From Pseudomonadota bacterium (GTDB lineage Bacteria > Pseudomonadota > Gammaproteobacteria > Steroidobacterales > Steroidobacteraceae), in assembly GCA_021805865.1 (NCBI GenBank), contig JAJZDX010000018.1, positions 51,450 through 96,449 on the forward strand: a DNA stretch of 45,000 nucleotides, read 5' to 3'. Below the pieces are notes generated by a model, which was given only the letters and a program-made list of their open reading frames with translations, was not told the DNA's origin and searched no databases. Each line of letters opens with the position of its first letter. The first letter of the stretch is position 1. The position numbers were made by a program, and so were the translations under genes. Shown here in pieces: positions 7,499 to 15,641 of this stretch.

Positions 7499-8038
7499 TC
7501 AGAACGTGGGCGAATGCAGCAGAATGATCACCGCCTGGATGATGATGCACGCCCAGAGCGGGGACAGGTCAAGGCCTGCGATCGCGGGGATCAAGCGTCG
7601 AAAGGGCCGCAACACCGGCTCGCACAGCGAGGCGAGCACCGACTGCAGCGGAGAATAGCCCCCCGGTGCCACCAGGCTGAGCAGCGCGTACACGATGATG
7701 GCATAGAAATAGGTCCACAGCAGGGTGCGCGCGATCTCGAGCGCCACGGCATGTACCCACAACCAGGGACCGGCCCAGGCGATGCCCTCGAGCGCGAAAA
7801 TCACTGCCACCTCGGCAGCGGCGACCAGCACGACTGCGACGACCGAGGCCGTGTCCACCTTGCCGATGGGCCGCAGCACGCGCCTCAGCGGCACGATGAG
7901 CGGATTGGTCAGCCGGACCACCGCCTGGCAGAGGGGATTGCGGAAGTCGGCTCGAGTCAATTGCAGCAACAGCCGCGCGAGCACCACGAACAGCGCAAGC
8001 GACAGCAGCGTCTCGATGATGTAGATCAGGGCGCTCAT
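7499..8038 (-). CDS. yggT: YggT family integral membrane protein
   Basis: This 179-residue protein contains two YGGT repeats, each with two hydrophobic helices around a polar NPL...PLRRVLRPIG-type segment (residues 33-60 and 140-165). It should lie in the inner membrane with four or so helices. The family has been linked to osmotic stress and to cell-envelope or division processes in several bacteria, but its biochemical role is unclear. The gene starts 18 bases after proC, with a GGAG sequence about 11 bases before its ATG, and is probably part of the yggS-proC-yggT-yggU operon. Confidence 0.9.
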   Translation of the reverse strand: MSALIYIIETLLSLALFVVLARLLLQLTRADFRNPLCQAVVRLTNPLIVPLRRVLRPIGKVDTASVVAVVLVAAAEVAVIFALEGIAWAGPWLWVHAVALEIARTLLWTYFYAIIVYALLSLVAPGGYSPLQSVLASLCEPVLRPFRRLIPAIAGLDLSPLWACIIIQAVIILLHSPTF

Positions 8039-8056
8039 GGTGTCAAAAAGCTCCGC

Positions 8057-8881
8057 TTACGTGGGGCCGAACTGTTCGGCGAGCTCGCGGCTGCGCCGGG
8101 TCGCCGCCGCGATGGCGCGCGAGACGATCTCGCCGATTCCGGCGGCTTCCAGCGTACGCAATGCCGCCTCGGTGGTGCCGCCCTTGGAGGTCACTTCCTC
8201 GCGCAAGCGGGCGAGATCCCCGCCGGTCTGCGCCAGCAGGCCCGCTCCGTGCAAGGTGGCGATCACGAGCCGGCGCGCCGCCTCCGGTGTGAGGCCGAGG
8301 TCGGTGCCCGACTGCGCCATCAGCTCTGCGAATCGGAAGAAATAGGCCGGTCCGCTGCCGGAAAGCGCGGTGACCACGTCGAGTGCGTCTTCCGTGTCGA
8401 CACGGACGACCTCGCCCACCGACCGCATGACCTGCTCGGCCAACGTGTAGTGCGCGGCATCGACTTCCGCGCCGGCGAACATGCCCGTGATGCCGGCCCC
8501 GACCAGGGCGGGCCGATTGGGCATGGCGCGGACCACGGGCACCTGCTCCCCGCACCACCGGCGCAGCGCACGGGTGCGTACTCCGGCCGCGACAGACAAA
8601 CAGACGGGATGCGACTGCTGCAATTGCATCCTGAGAGGGGTGAGGACGGCTTCCACGTCCTGGGGCTTCACCGCGATGACCACGACATTGGCGTGGCGCA
8701 CGGCTTGGGCGTTGTCCTCTGTCGCGGCGACGCCGAAATCGCGCGACAGTCTTTCGCGCGCCTCCCTGCCGCCCTCGCCGACGGCGATCCGCTCGGTGCG
8801 CAATCCCTGGCGCAGCAGGCCCCCGACCAGTGCGCGGCCCATGTTGCCGCCCCCGAGAATCGCCAGATCGAGCTGAGTCAT
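8057..8881 (-). CDS. proC: Pyrroline-5-carboxylate reductase
   Basis: The 274-residue protein begins with the dinucleotide-binding motif LAILGGGNMGRALVGGLL and contains the family signature near the C-terminus (LREEVTSKGGTTEAALRTLE), plus the SGSGPAYFFRFAELM stretch. ProC reduces 1-pyrroline-5-carboxylate to proline with NAD(P)H, the last step of proline synthesis, in the cytoplasm. Length is normal for the family. Upstream of the ATG, TAGAAT lies 9 bases away with no ribosome binding site, so a very short or absent leader is possible. Otherwise it is read through from yggS, whose stop is 107 bases away. Confidence 0.97.
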   Translation of the reverse strand: MTQLDLAILGGGNMGRALVGGLLRQGLRTERIAVGEGGREARERLSRDFGVAATEDNAQAVRHANVVVIAVKPQDVEAVLTPLRMQLQQSHPVCLSVAAGVRTRALRRWCGEQVPVVRAMPNRPALVGAGITGMFAGAEVDAAHYTLAEQVMRSVGEVVRVDTEDALDVVTALSGSGPAYFFRFAELMAQSGTDLGLTPEAARRLVIATLHGAGLLAQTGGDLARLREEVTSKGGTTEAALRTLEAAGIGEIVSRAIAAATRRSRELAEQFGPT

Positions 8882-8988
8882 AGGCGCCAGATTCTAGCGG
8901 TTGGCGCGGCCCGACGGGGGGGTAGTCGCGCCACTTCGACAAAGCCCTGGCCGCCCTCGCGCGAAGGACTGGGATCCAAGCGGCTGAT

Positions 8989-9684
8989 TCATGGATCCGA
9001 ATCAGGCTCTTGCCCCCGCGGGCCGAACAGGGCGGTGCCGATGCGCACCACCGTGGCCCCCTCCAGAATGGCACTCTCGAAATCCCCGCTCATGCCCATG
9101 GACAGGGTATCGAGGTCCGCGCCGCCGGCGTTTAACGCCTCCTGGAGCCGGCGCAGCTGCGCGAACCACTGGCGCTGGCGGACGGGGTCGGATTCCTGGG
9201 GCGGAATGCACATGAGGCCGCGCAGTTTCAGGCGGGGCAGGGCGGCGAGCTGCCGCGCAAGGGCTGGCAGATCTGCCGGGGACACCCCCCCCTTGGCGGC
9301 CTCCGCCGCCAGATTCACCTGGATGCACACGTTGAGCGCCGGGGCATGGAACGGACGCTGTGCCGAGAGCCGCTGGGCGATGCGCAGGCGATCGATCCCG
9401 TGGACCCAGGCGAAGCGCTCCGCCACCGGCCGGGTCTTGTTGGCTTGCAAGCGGCCGATGAAGTGCCAGGTGAGCGGCAGATCCTGCAGGAGAGCGAGCT
9501 TCTCGAGTGCCTCATCGAGGTAGCTCTCTCCAAAGTCCCGGACACCTTCCGCGGCGGCCGCGCGGATCAGTTGCGCCGGCTGAGCCTTGGCCACGGCCAG
9601 AAGTGTGACCGACTCCGCAGTTCGTCCCGAGCGCGCCGCCGCCGCCGCGATACGCTCCCGGAGCCGGCGTACGAACTCCGGCAT
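8989..9684 (-). CDS. yggS: YggS family pyridoxal phosphate homeostasis protein
   Basis: The product (231 residues from the ATG at 9684) is the alanine-racemase-like PLP-binding protein YggS/PLPBP. The PLP lysine is in LLAVAKAQPA; WHFIGRLQANK and LSMGMSGDFESAI are the other family motifs. YggS buffers free PLP and affects amino-acid and vitamin B6 balance; it is not known to be an enzyme. The usual FGENYVQE motif reads FGESYLDE here. Another ATG at 9705 is in frame; I prefer 9684, which has AAGGG upstream, but cannot exclude the longer form. It is divergent from pilT and leads the proC operon. Confidence 0.93.
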   Translation of the reverse strand: MPEFVRRLRERIAAAAARSGRTAESVTLLAVAKAQPAQLIRAAAAEGVRDFGESYLDEALEKLALLQDLPLTWHFIGRLQANKTRPVAERFAWVHGIDRLRIAQRLSAQRPFHAPALNVCIQVNLAAEAAKGGVSPADLPALARQLAALPRLKLRGLMCIPPQESDPVRQRQWFAQLRRLQEALNAGGADLDTLSMGMSGDFESAILEGATVVRIGTALFGPRGQEPDSDP

Positions 9685-9727
9685 ATTCTGCGAAACCCTT
9701 AACATATGGATGCCCGAACCCCTCCGC

Positions 9728-9733
9728 TATACT
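9728..9733 (+). promoter_or_regulatory. Possible -10 box of the pilT promoter
   Basis: TATACT in the yggS-pilT divergent gap matches the sigma70 -10 consensus in five of six positions and lies 52 bases before the pilT ATG. A fitting -35 box is not evident, so this is only a candidate. Confidence 0.3.
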
Positions 9734-9785
9734 GCCCCGGCGGTCCGGACACCGGATGCGCAGGCCCGACTCGAACGGAGACCCG

Positions 9786-10823
9786 ATGGTCGATATCGCG
9801 CAACTGCTCGCCTTCGCCGTCAAGAACAACGCCTCGGACCTGCATCTGTCCGCCGGTGTGCCGCCCATGATCCGTGTCGACGGCGACATGAAGCGGATCA
9901 ATATGCCGCCGCTTGCCCACAAGGAAGTGCACAGCATGGTGTATGACATCATGAACGACAAGCAGCGCAAGGCCTTCGAGGAGTTCTTCGAGACCGATTT
10001 CTCGTTCGAGATCCCGAAGCTCGCCCGCTTCCGCGTCAACGCGTTCAACCAGAATCGCGGCGCCGGCGCGGTGTTCCGCAACATCCCATCGGTCATCCAG
10101 TCGCTCGATGACCTGCACTCCCCGAAGATCTTCCGCGACCTGTGCATGCTGCCGCGCGGACTGGTGCTGGTGACGGGGCCGACGGGCTCGGGCAAGTCGA
10201 CCACGCTCGCTGCGATGGTCAATCACTGCAATGACAACCGTCCCGACCACATCATCACCATCGAGGATCCGATCGAGTTCGTGCACGAGTCCAAGCGCTG
10301 CCTGGTGAACCAGCGGGAAGTGCACCGCGATACGCTCGGCTTCAGCGAGGCGCTGCGCTCGGCGCTGCGCGAGGATCCGGACGTCATCCTGGTCGGCGAA
10401 ATGCGCGACCTCGAGACGATCCGCCTGGCGCTCACCGCCGCGGAAACCGGCCACCTGGTTTTCGGTACCCTGCATACGAGCTCCGCGGCCAAGACCATCG
10501 ACCGCATCGTCGACGTGTTTCCCGCCGCCGAGAAGGACATGGTGCGCTCGATGCTCTCCGAATCGCTTCGCGCGGTGATTTCGCAGACGCTGCTGAAGCG
10601 CATCGGCGGCGGCCGGGTCGCCGCCCACGAGATCATGATCGGCACGCCGGCGATCCGCAATCTGATCCGCGAGGGCAAGATCGCCCAGATGTACTCGTCC
10701 ATCCAGACCGGCCAGGCGAGCGGCATGCAGACGCTCGACCAGTGTCTGCAGGACCTGCTTTCCAAGGGACTGGTGAGCAAGGAAGAGGCGCGCTTCAAGG
10801 CTCAAAATAAAGATGCTCTTTGA
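9786..10823 (+). CDS. pilT: Type IV pilus retraction ATPase PilT
   Basis: This 345-residue protein has every PilT landmark: Walker A GPTGSGKST (Lys137), Asp box ITIEDPIEF, Walker B ILVGEMRDLETI, His box AAETGHLVFGTLHT, and the C-terminal AIRNLIRE motif that marks true PilT. As a cytoplasmic hexamer it powers pilus depolymerisation, and hence twitching motility and DNA uptake. The ATG at 9786 is chosen because GGAGA ends 4 bases before it; the frame extends 30 bases further upstream without family similarity. It is divergent from yggS, as in Pseudomonas, and heads a row of three homologous ATPase genes. Confidence 0.97.
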   Translation: MVDIAQLLAFAVKNNASDLHLSAGVPPMIRVDGDMKRINMPPLAHKEVHSMVYDIMNDKQRKAFEEFFETDFSFEIPKLARFRVNAFNQNRGAGAVFRNIPSVIQSLDDLHSPKIFRDLCMLPRGLVLVTGPTGSGKSTTLAAMVNHCNDNRPDHIITIEDPIEFVHESKRCLVNQREVHRDTLGFSEALRSALREDPDVILVGEMRDLETIRLALTAAETGHLVFGTLHTSSAAKTIDRIVDVFPAAEKDMVRSMLSESLRAVISQTLLKRIGGGRVAAHEIMIGTPAIRNLIREGKIAQMYSSIQTGQASGMQTLDQCLQDLLSKGLVSKEEARFKAQNKDAL

Positions 10824-10918
10824 TGCACTGCCTGCAGGAGTCAAGGGAAATCGCCGCGCGAGCCCTGGAACGTGAAGCGGCGGTGCGCGCCGGGCGGACC
10901 TAGAGGCTGAGCATTACT

Positions 10919-12070
10919 ATGGATCGCGATCAAGCCATCAAGCTGATTCATGACCTGCTGAAGCGGATGGTCGAGAGAAAGGCCTCGGACCTGTTCCTCA
11001 CCGCCGGCTTCCCACCCGCACTCAAGATCGACGGCGAGGTGCGCCCGCAAAGCGAGCGGATGCTGAGCGCCGAGCAGTCCGCCACCCTGGTGCGCTCGCT
11101 GATGAACGATCGCCAGTCACGCGAGTTCGACGCCACCAAGGAGTGTAACTTCGCGATCGCTCCGCCCGGAATCGGCCGCTTCCGCGTCAGCGCCTTCGTG
11201 CAGCAGGCGGCCACCGGCTGCGTGATCCGCATGATCAACGCCAAGATCCCGACCTTCGAGGAGCTCGACCTGCCGCCGATCCTCAAGGAGCTCTCGCTAT
11301 CGAAGCGCGGCATGGTGGTGGTCGTGGGCGGCACCGGCTCCGGCAAATCGACCACGCTCGCGGCGATGGTCGGCTACCGCAACGAGAAAACGCGCGGCCA
11401 CATCGTCACCATCGAGGACCCGGTGGAGTTCGTCCACCAGCACCAGGGATGCGTCATCACCCACCGGGACGTCGGAGTCGACACCGACTCGTGGCACGTG
11501 GCGCTCAAGAACGTCCTGCGGCAAGCCCCCGACGTCATCTACATCGGCGAGGTCCGAGATCGCGAGACCATGGAATATGCAGTGCAGTTCGCCGAGACCG
11601 GGCATCTGGTGTTCTCGACCCTGCACGCCAACAACGCCAATCAGGCGCTGGATCGCATCATCAACTTCTTTCCGGACGAGCGGCGCGAGCAGCTGCTGAT
11701 GGACCTGTCGCTCAATATCCGCGCCTTCGTCTCGCAGCGGCTAGTGCCGCGCGAGAGCGGCGGCGGCCGTATCGCCGCCGCCGAGATCATGCTCAACTCG
11801 CCGCTCATCCAGGACCTCATCTTCAAGGGCGAGGTGGTCAAGATCCGCGACGTGATGGCGCGCTCGAACCGCCTCGGCATGAAGACCTTTGATCAGGCGC
11901 TGTTTGAGCTCTACGAGTCGGGCTTCATCTCCTATGAGGACGCTCTGCGCAACGCCGACTCCAAGAACGAGCTGCGGCTGCGCGTGAAGCTCGAGAGCCG
12001 CAGGCAGGCCCCGAAACTCGAAGACGAGGGCCTGAGCATCGTCGATGACAAAGAGGGCAAGTCACCGTGA
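10919..12070 (+). CDS. pilU: PilT paralogue PilU, accessory retraction ATPase
   Basis: The 383-residue protein shares the PilT architecture: Walker A GGTGSGKST with Lys143, Asp box VTIEDPVEF, Walker B IYIGEVRDRETM, and His box FAETGHLVFSTLHANN. It lacks the AIRNLIRE motif, and a charged tail of about 40 residues follows the ATPase core, as in PilU. PilU is known to assist PilT in forceful pilus retraction and depends on PilT for its effect. It begins 95 bases after pilT; that gap holds no gene. The stop overlaps the start of the third ATPase gene by 4 bases (GTGA), so the two are translated together. Confidence 0.93.
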   Translation: MDRDQAIKLIHDLLKRMVERKASDLFLTAGFPPALKIDGEVRPQSERMLSAEQSATLVRSLMNDRQSREFDATKECNFAIAPPGIGRFRVSAFVQQAATGCVIRMINAKIPTFEELDLPPILKELSLSKRGMVVVVGGTGSGKSTTLAAMVGYRNEKTRGHIVTIEDPVEFVHQHQGCVITHRDVGVDTDSWHVALKNVLRQAPDVIYIGEVRDRETMEYAVQFAETGHLVFSTLHANNANQALDRIINFFPDERREQLLMDLSLNIRAFVSQRLVPRESGGGRIAAAEIMLNSPLIQDLIFKGEVVKIRDVMARSNRLGMKTFDQALFELYESGFISYEDALRNADSKNELRLRVKLESRRQAPKLEDEGLSIVDDKEGKSP

Positions 12071-13230
12071 TCGAGACTACCCTGATTCAGCCGGCGCCGG
12101 AGCCCGAGGCCAAGCCCGAAGGCACGGGTGGATTCGGCGGGCTGTCCCAGGGCGCCTCGGGCGCCGCACCGCACATCAATACCCTGCCGCTGTTCAAGCT
12201 GATGGCGGAGCGCAAGGCCTCGGACCTGTTCTTCGCCTGCAATGCTCCCATCAAGATCAAGATCGAAGGGCAGATCCTGCCGGTCAACAAGCAGGTGCTC
12301 GCGCCGCAGATGGTGCGGCAAACCGCTCTCGCGCTCATGACGCCGGAGCAGCGTGAGCGATTCGCGAGCGAACTCGAGCTCGACTTCGCGATCTCTGAGC
12401 CCGGCCTCGGCCGATTCCGCGTCAACGTGTTCATGCAGCGCGGGCACCCGGCGGTGGTGCTGCGTTACATCTCGGCCGACATGCCCCGCCTGGAGGCTCT
12501 CGGACTGCCGCACGCCGTCGCCGACCTGGCGATGATGAAGCGCGGGCTCGTCCTCGTGGTCGGCTCCACCGGCTCCGGCAAGTCGACCACGCTCGCATCC
12601 ATGGTCAATCTGCGCAACGAGAGCGCCTCGGACCACATTCTGACCATCGAGGATCCGATCGAGTTTCTGCACGCCAACAAGCGCTCGATCGTCAACCAGC
12701 GCGAGGTGGGGATCGATACCAAGTCCTATTCGCGCGCGCTGCGCGGCGTGCTGCGCGCTGCGCCGGACGTGATCCTCATCGGTGAGGTTCGCGATCGCGA
12801 GAGCATGGAAACGGCCATCCAGCTCGCGGGCACCGGGCACCTCGTGCTCTCGACGCTGCATTCCAACAACTGCGCCCAGGCGCTCGATCGCATCGTCAAC
12901 CTGTTCCCCTCCGAGCATCGCGCGCAGATCTTTCTCGATCTCTCCCAGTACCTGCGCGGCATCCTGTCGCAGCGCCTCGTCAAGGGCAAGGACGGCCATC
13001 GGGTCGCGGCCGTCGAAGTGATGCTCAACACGCCGCACATCTCGGACCTCATCGGCAAGGGCGATATCGTCGGCGTCAAGGAGGCGATCGCCGCCAGCGG
13101 CGAGCGCGGCATCCGCAGCTTCGACATCGCATTGTACGAGCTCTACAAGCAGGGCCGGGTCGAGCTCGCCGACGCGCTCGCCAACGCCGACTCGCGCGCC
13201 AACCTCGAGGCGAAGATCAACTTCGGCTAG
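12067..13230 (+). CDS. Third PilT/PilU-type ATPase in tandem
   Basis: This 387-residue protein is another PilT-family ATPase: Walker A GSTGSGKST with Lys172, Asp box LTIEDPIEF and Walker B ILIGEVRDRESM are intact. It differs in three ways: a Pro/Gly/Ala-rich N-terminal extension of about 35 residues, no AIRNLIRE motif, and a His box reading LAGTGHLVLSTLHSNN, with Gly where PilT and PilU have Glu. It is closer to PilU than to PilT by motif. It starts with GTG inside the pilU stop, implying coupled translation and perhaps a joint complex. Its end shares a CTAG with the convergent pyrK-like gene. A role in pilus retraction is inferred from family and position. Confidence 0.88.
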   Translation: MIETTLIQPAPEPEAKPEGTGGFGGLSQGASGAAPHINTLPLFKLMAERKASDLFFACNAPIKIKIEGQILPVNKQVLAPQMVRQTALALMTPEQRERFASELELDFAISEPGLGRFRVNVFMQRGHPAVVLRYISADMPRLEALGLPHAVADLAMMKRGLVLVVGSTGSGKSTTLASMVNLRNESASDHILTIEDPIEFLHANKRSIVNQREVGIDTKSYSRALRGVLRAAPDVILIGEVRDRESMETAIQLAGTGHLVLSTLHSNNCAQALDRIVNLFPSEHRAQIFLDLSQYLRGILSQRLVKGKDGHRVAAVEVMLNTPHISDLIGKGDIVGVKEAIAASGERGIRSFDIALYELYKQGRVELADALANADSRANLEAKINFG

Positions 13231-14150
13231 AAGACGCTCAGGGCATCGAACACCGGGCCGTCCACACACACCCGCTTCATCGCGTCCCCCTCCGGCGTTC
13301 GTACCCGCACCGTGCACCCGGCGCATCCCCCGACTCCGCACGCCATGAACTCCTCCAGCGAAACCTGGCAGGGCACCCCGTAGCGGCGCGCGAGCTGCGC
13401 CGCCGCCGCGAGCATCGGCGTCGGCCCGCAGGCGAACAGCTCCACTTCGTCGAGCTCCCGTGCCGAGAGCGCGCCCAGCCACTCGCCGGCGAGCTCCGTG
13501 ACATACCCCTCGAAACACCCTGGAAAGCCCGCGCGGCTCGCCAGGCGGCTCGCCACTCCCCACTCCTCGAGCAGAGGCATGCACGCGATGGTGCCCGCAG
13601 GCATGCCGGAGACCACGAGGGTGGAAGGACGCGCGCGGAACGGAAACGGAATCTCCGATCCCATGAGCACCAGCGGCTCGTAAGGCTCGGGACTGGCCCG
13701 CAGACGCTCGGCCAGGAAGATCATCGGCGGGATGCCGACGCCGCCGCCGATCAGTACGGCGCGGGGGCGCTCACGATGCGCGCGGAACGGCCGGCCGATC
13801 GGCCCGATCAGGCTGAGCGTCTCCCCGGTCTTGCGTGCGGCGAGGGCCTTCAGGCCCGGGCCGACGATCTTGTAGAGCAGCTCGATCCAGCCCTCCTCCC
13901 GGGAGGCGCGCAGAATCGACAGCGGCCGGCGCATCGGGATAGCCGGGTCGCAGGTCAGGTGTACGAACTGGCCCGGCTCGGCATGCGCCGCGCACGCGGG
14001 AGCGGCAACCCGCAGCACGAACTGCTCGCCCTCGTACGCGCTGTGCTTGAGGACGGTGCCGTCCTCCAGATACAGAGTGTCGCGTGTCTCGTGGTTGCGA
14101 GACTCCGTCCCAGCGCCCTCCGAAATCCGCGTTCCCGAGGGGAGATTCAT
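13227..14150 (-). CDS. PyrK-like flavoprotein: dihydroorotate dehydrogenase electron transfer subunit type
   Basis: The product (307 residues from the ATG at 14150) has the PyrK layout: a ferredoxin-reductase FAD domain with MRRPLSIL, an NAD-binding motif LIGGGVGIPPM, and a C-terminal [2Fe-2S] site, MACGVGGCAGC plus a fourth Cys in RVCVDGPVF, very like Gram-positive PyrK. PyrK passes electrons from dihydroorotate via FAD and iron-sulphur to NAD in class 1B PyrD enzymes. It follows pyrB by 55 bases, which supports a pyrimidine link. No PyrD partner is in this window, and most gammaproteobacteria use quinone-dependent class 2 PyrD, so its real partner is open. A TTG two codons upstream is an alternative start. 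Confidence 0.8.
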   Translation of the reverse strand: MNLPSGTRISEGAGTESRNHETRDTLYLEDGTVLKHSAYEGEQFVLRVAAPACAAHAEPGQFVHLTCDPAIPMRRPLSILRASREEGWIELLYKIVGPGLKALAARKTGETLSLIGPIGRPFRAHRERPRAVLIGGGVGIPPMIFLAERLRASPEPYEPLVLMGSEIPFPFRARPSTLVVSGMPAGTIACMPLLEEWGVASRLASRAGFPGCFEGYVTELAGEWLGALSARELDEVELFACGPTPMLAAAAQLARRYGVPCQVSLEEFMACGVGGCAGCTVRVRTPEGDAMKRVCVDGPVFDALSVF

Positions 14151-14165
14151 GGGCAAACCCGCTTG

Positions 14166-14206
14166 GGCCGGCCATTGCCGTCCAAAATCGGTCCGGACGA
14201 TCTTTT
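14166..14206. repeat. Dispersed palindromic repeat, copy A (pyrB-pyrK gap)
   Basis: GGCCGGCC (14166-14173), a 3-base spacer and the 14-mer GCCGTCCAAAATCG (14177-14190) recur at 18375-18400. In this copy the 14-mer is followed by a partner CGATCTTTT, giving a hairpin with one bulge around TCCGGA. It almost fills the gap between pyrB and the pyrK-like gene, so it could act on the mRNA between them. Confidence 0.6.
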
Positions 14207-15195
14207 CACGGGACGCCTCGGGGGGCCATCACTTCGGCCAGCACTGCCATGCGCACCGCCACGCCGTTGCGCACTTGGTCGCGGATGGCCGAGCGCGGGC
14301 CATCGGCCACGTCCGAGGCGATTTCGATGCCGCGGTTCATCGGCTGCGGGTGCATGACGATGGCATCCGGGCGGGCCGCCGCGAGCCGCTGCGGCGTCAA
14401 GCCGTACGTGGCGAAGTAGCGGTCCGCGTCGGGCAGCTCTGCCTGCGCCATGCGCTCTTTCTGGATGCGCAGCATCATCACGACATCGGCACCCTTCAGG
14501 CCGCTGTCCAGCGTGGTATGGCGCGTGCAACCGCCGAATTCATCGAGCTCGGGCATCAAGGCGGGCGGGGCGACGATACGTAGGTCGGTTACACCAAGGA
14601 CGTTGAACACGTGATACGCCGAGCGTGCGACGCGTGAATGGCGTACGTCGCCCACGATAGCGATCGCGAGATTGTCAAATCGCCCTTTATGCTGCCGAAC
14701 GGTCAACGCGTCCAGCAGGCCCTGCGTCGGATGCGCCACATGCGCTTCTCCTGCGGAGAGGATACTAACGTGCGGCGCAACGTGGGCAGCCACCGCGGCG
14801 TGCACGCCGGTCTCGGCATCTCGGATGACCATGACATCCACGTGCAGGGATTGGAGCGTGTAGATGGTGTCGAGCATGCTCTCGCCCTTGATGCGTGAGG
14901 ACAGCTGCACCTCCAGGTTCACGACAGCGGCGCCCAGGCGCTTGGCCGCCAGCTCGAACGAGACACGCGTGCGGGTGGAGGGCTCGGTGAACAGGTTGGC
15001 GACCGTGCGGCCAGCCAGCGCCCGGCTGGCCGGCGGCTTCTCCCCGAGCGGCCGGACATAGCTCTGGGCACGATCGAGCAGCCGCTCGATCAGCAGCCGC
15101 GGCAGCCCCTCGAGGGTGATGAGATGTCTCAGGCTGCCGTCCGGATGGAGCTGCTGGGTCATGAATTCTTTCGCCTTGCTCGTCTTCGAGTTCAC
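14206..15195 (-). CDS. pyrB: Aspartate carbamoyltransferase catalytic subunit
   Basis: The 329-residue protein carries the transcarbamoylase signature LFTEPSTRTRVSFEL (carbamoyl phosphate binding), the catalytic Lys in SSRIKGES, and HPTQGLLD. It forms N-carbamoyl-aspartate from carbamoyl phosphate and aspartate, the first committed step of pyrimidine synthesis. No pyrI regulatory subunit is adjacent, so a class without PyrI is likely. Its GTG start overlaps the ruvX stop by 4 bases (GTGA); an ATG at 15162 (MTQQLHP) is a shorter alternative. Position after yqgE-ruvX is conserved in Pseudomonas, but the pyrR gene found there between ruvX and pyrB is missing here, and I see no pyrC. Confidence 0.96.
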   Translation of the reverse strand: MNSKTSKAKEFMTQQLHPDGSLRHLITLEGLPRLLIERLLDRAQSYVRPLGEKPPASRALAGRTVANLFTEPSTRTRVSFELAAKRLGAAVVNLEVQLSSRIKGESMLDTIYTLQSLHVDVMVIRDAETGVHAAVAAHVAPHVSILSAGEAHVAHPTQGLLDALTVRQHKGRFDNLAIAIVGDVRHSRVARSAYHVFNVLGVTDLRIVAPPALMPELDEFGGCTRHTTLDSGLKGADVVMMLRIQKERMAQAELPDADRYFATYGLTPQRLAAARPDAIVMHPQPMNRGIEIASDVADGPRSAIRDQVRNGVAVRMAVLAEVMAPRGVP

Positions 15196-15641
15196 GTCAG
15201 TTCTTCTGCCCGCTCTCCGGACAGCCAGCGCTCGAGGATGACGGCCGCGGCGGTGCTGTCGATATCCGCGCGGCGCGTCCGCCGACGCTCGCCAGCGCTG
15301 CGCCGCGCTTTCAGCGCTGCACTCGCCTCCAGGGACGAGAATCGCTCATCGACCAGGCTGACGGGAAGGGCGAAGCGGCGGGCGAGCTCATGGGCGAACC
15401 AGCGCACGCTCGGCAGCAGTGCCCCGGCGGTCCCGTCCACATTATACGGGGCTCCCACCACCAGCCGCGCGGGCTTGAGCGAGAGCACCTCACGCTCGAT
15501 GACTGCCCAGTCCGGTCCGGCACCGCCAACCGGTGCGGCCGGACGCGGCGAGGCACTCCCCGTCAGCGTGTCTCCCGCGGCGATGCCAATGCGTTTGAGT
15601 CCGAAGTCGAAGGCGAGAACGGTCTGTACGGCTTCAGGCAT
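15192..15641 (-). CDS. ruvX: RuvX/YqgF family Holliday junction resolvase-like protein
   Basis: This 149-residue RNase H-fold protein shows the family's acidic motifs: LAFDFGLKRIGIA at the start, LVDERFSS in the middle, and DSTAAAVIL near the end. RuvX/YqgF is an essential nuclease linked to processing of the pre-16S rRNA 5' end and, by fold, to Holliday junction resolution. It overlaps yqgE by 8 bases upstream and pyrB by 4 bases downstream, so these genes form a tightly packed operon. Length is typical of the family. Confidence 0.94.
   Translation of the reverse strand: MPEAVQTVLAFDFGLKRIGIAAGDTLTGSASPRPAAPVGGAGPDWAVIEREVLSLKPARLVVGAPYNVDGTAGALLPSVRWFAHELARRFALPVSLVDERFSSLEASAALKARRSAGERRRTRRADIDSTAAAVILERWLSGERAEELT

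Noticed and set aside
7472..9523. Open plus-strand frame of 683 codons across yggT, proC and yggS
   Set aside because: It is antisense to three well-supported genes and lacks any family pattern.
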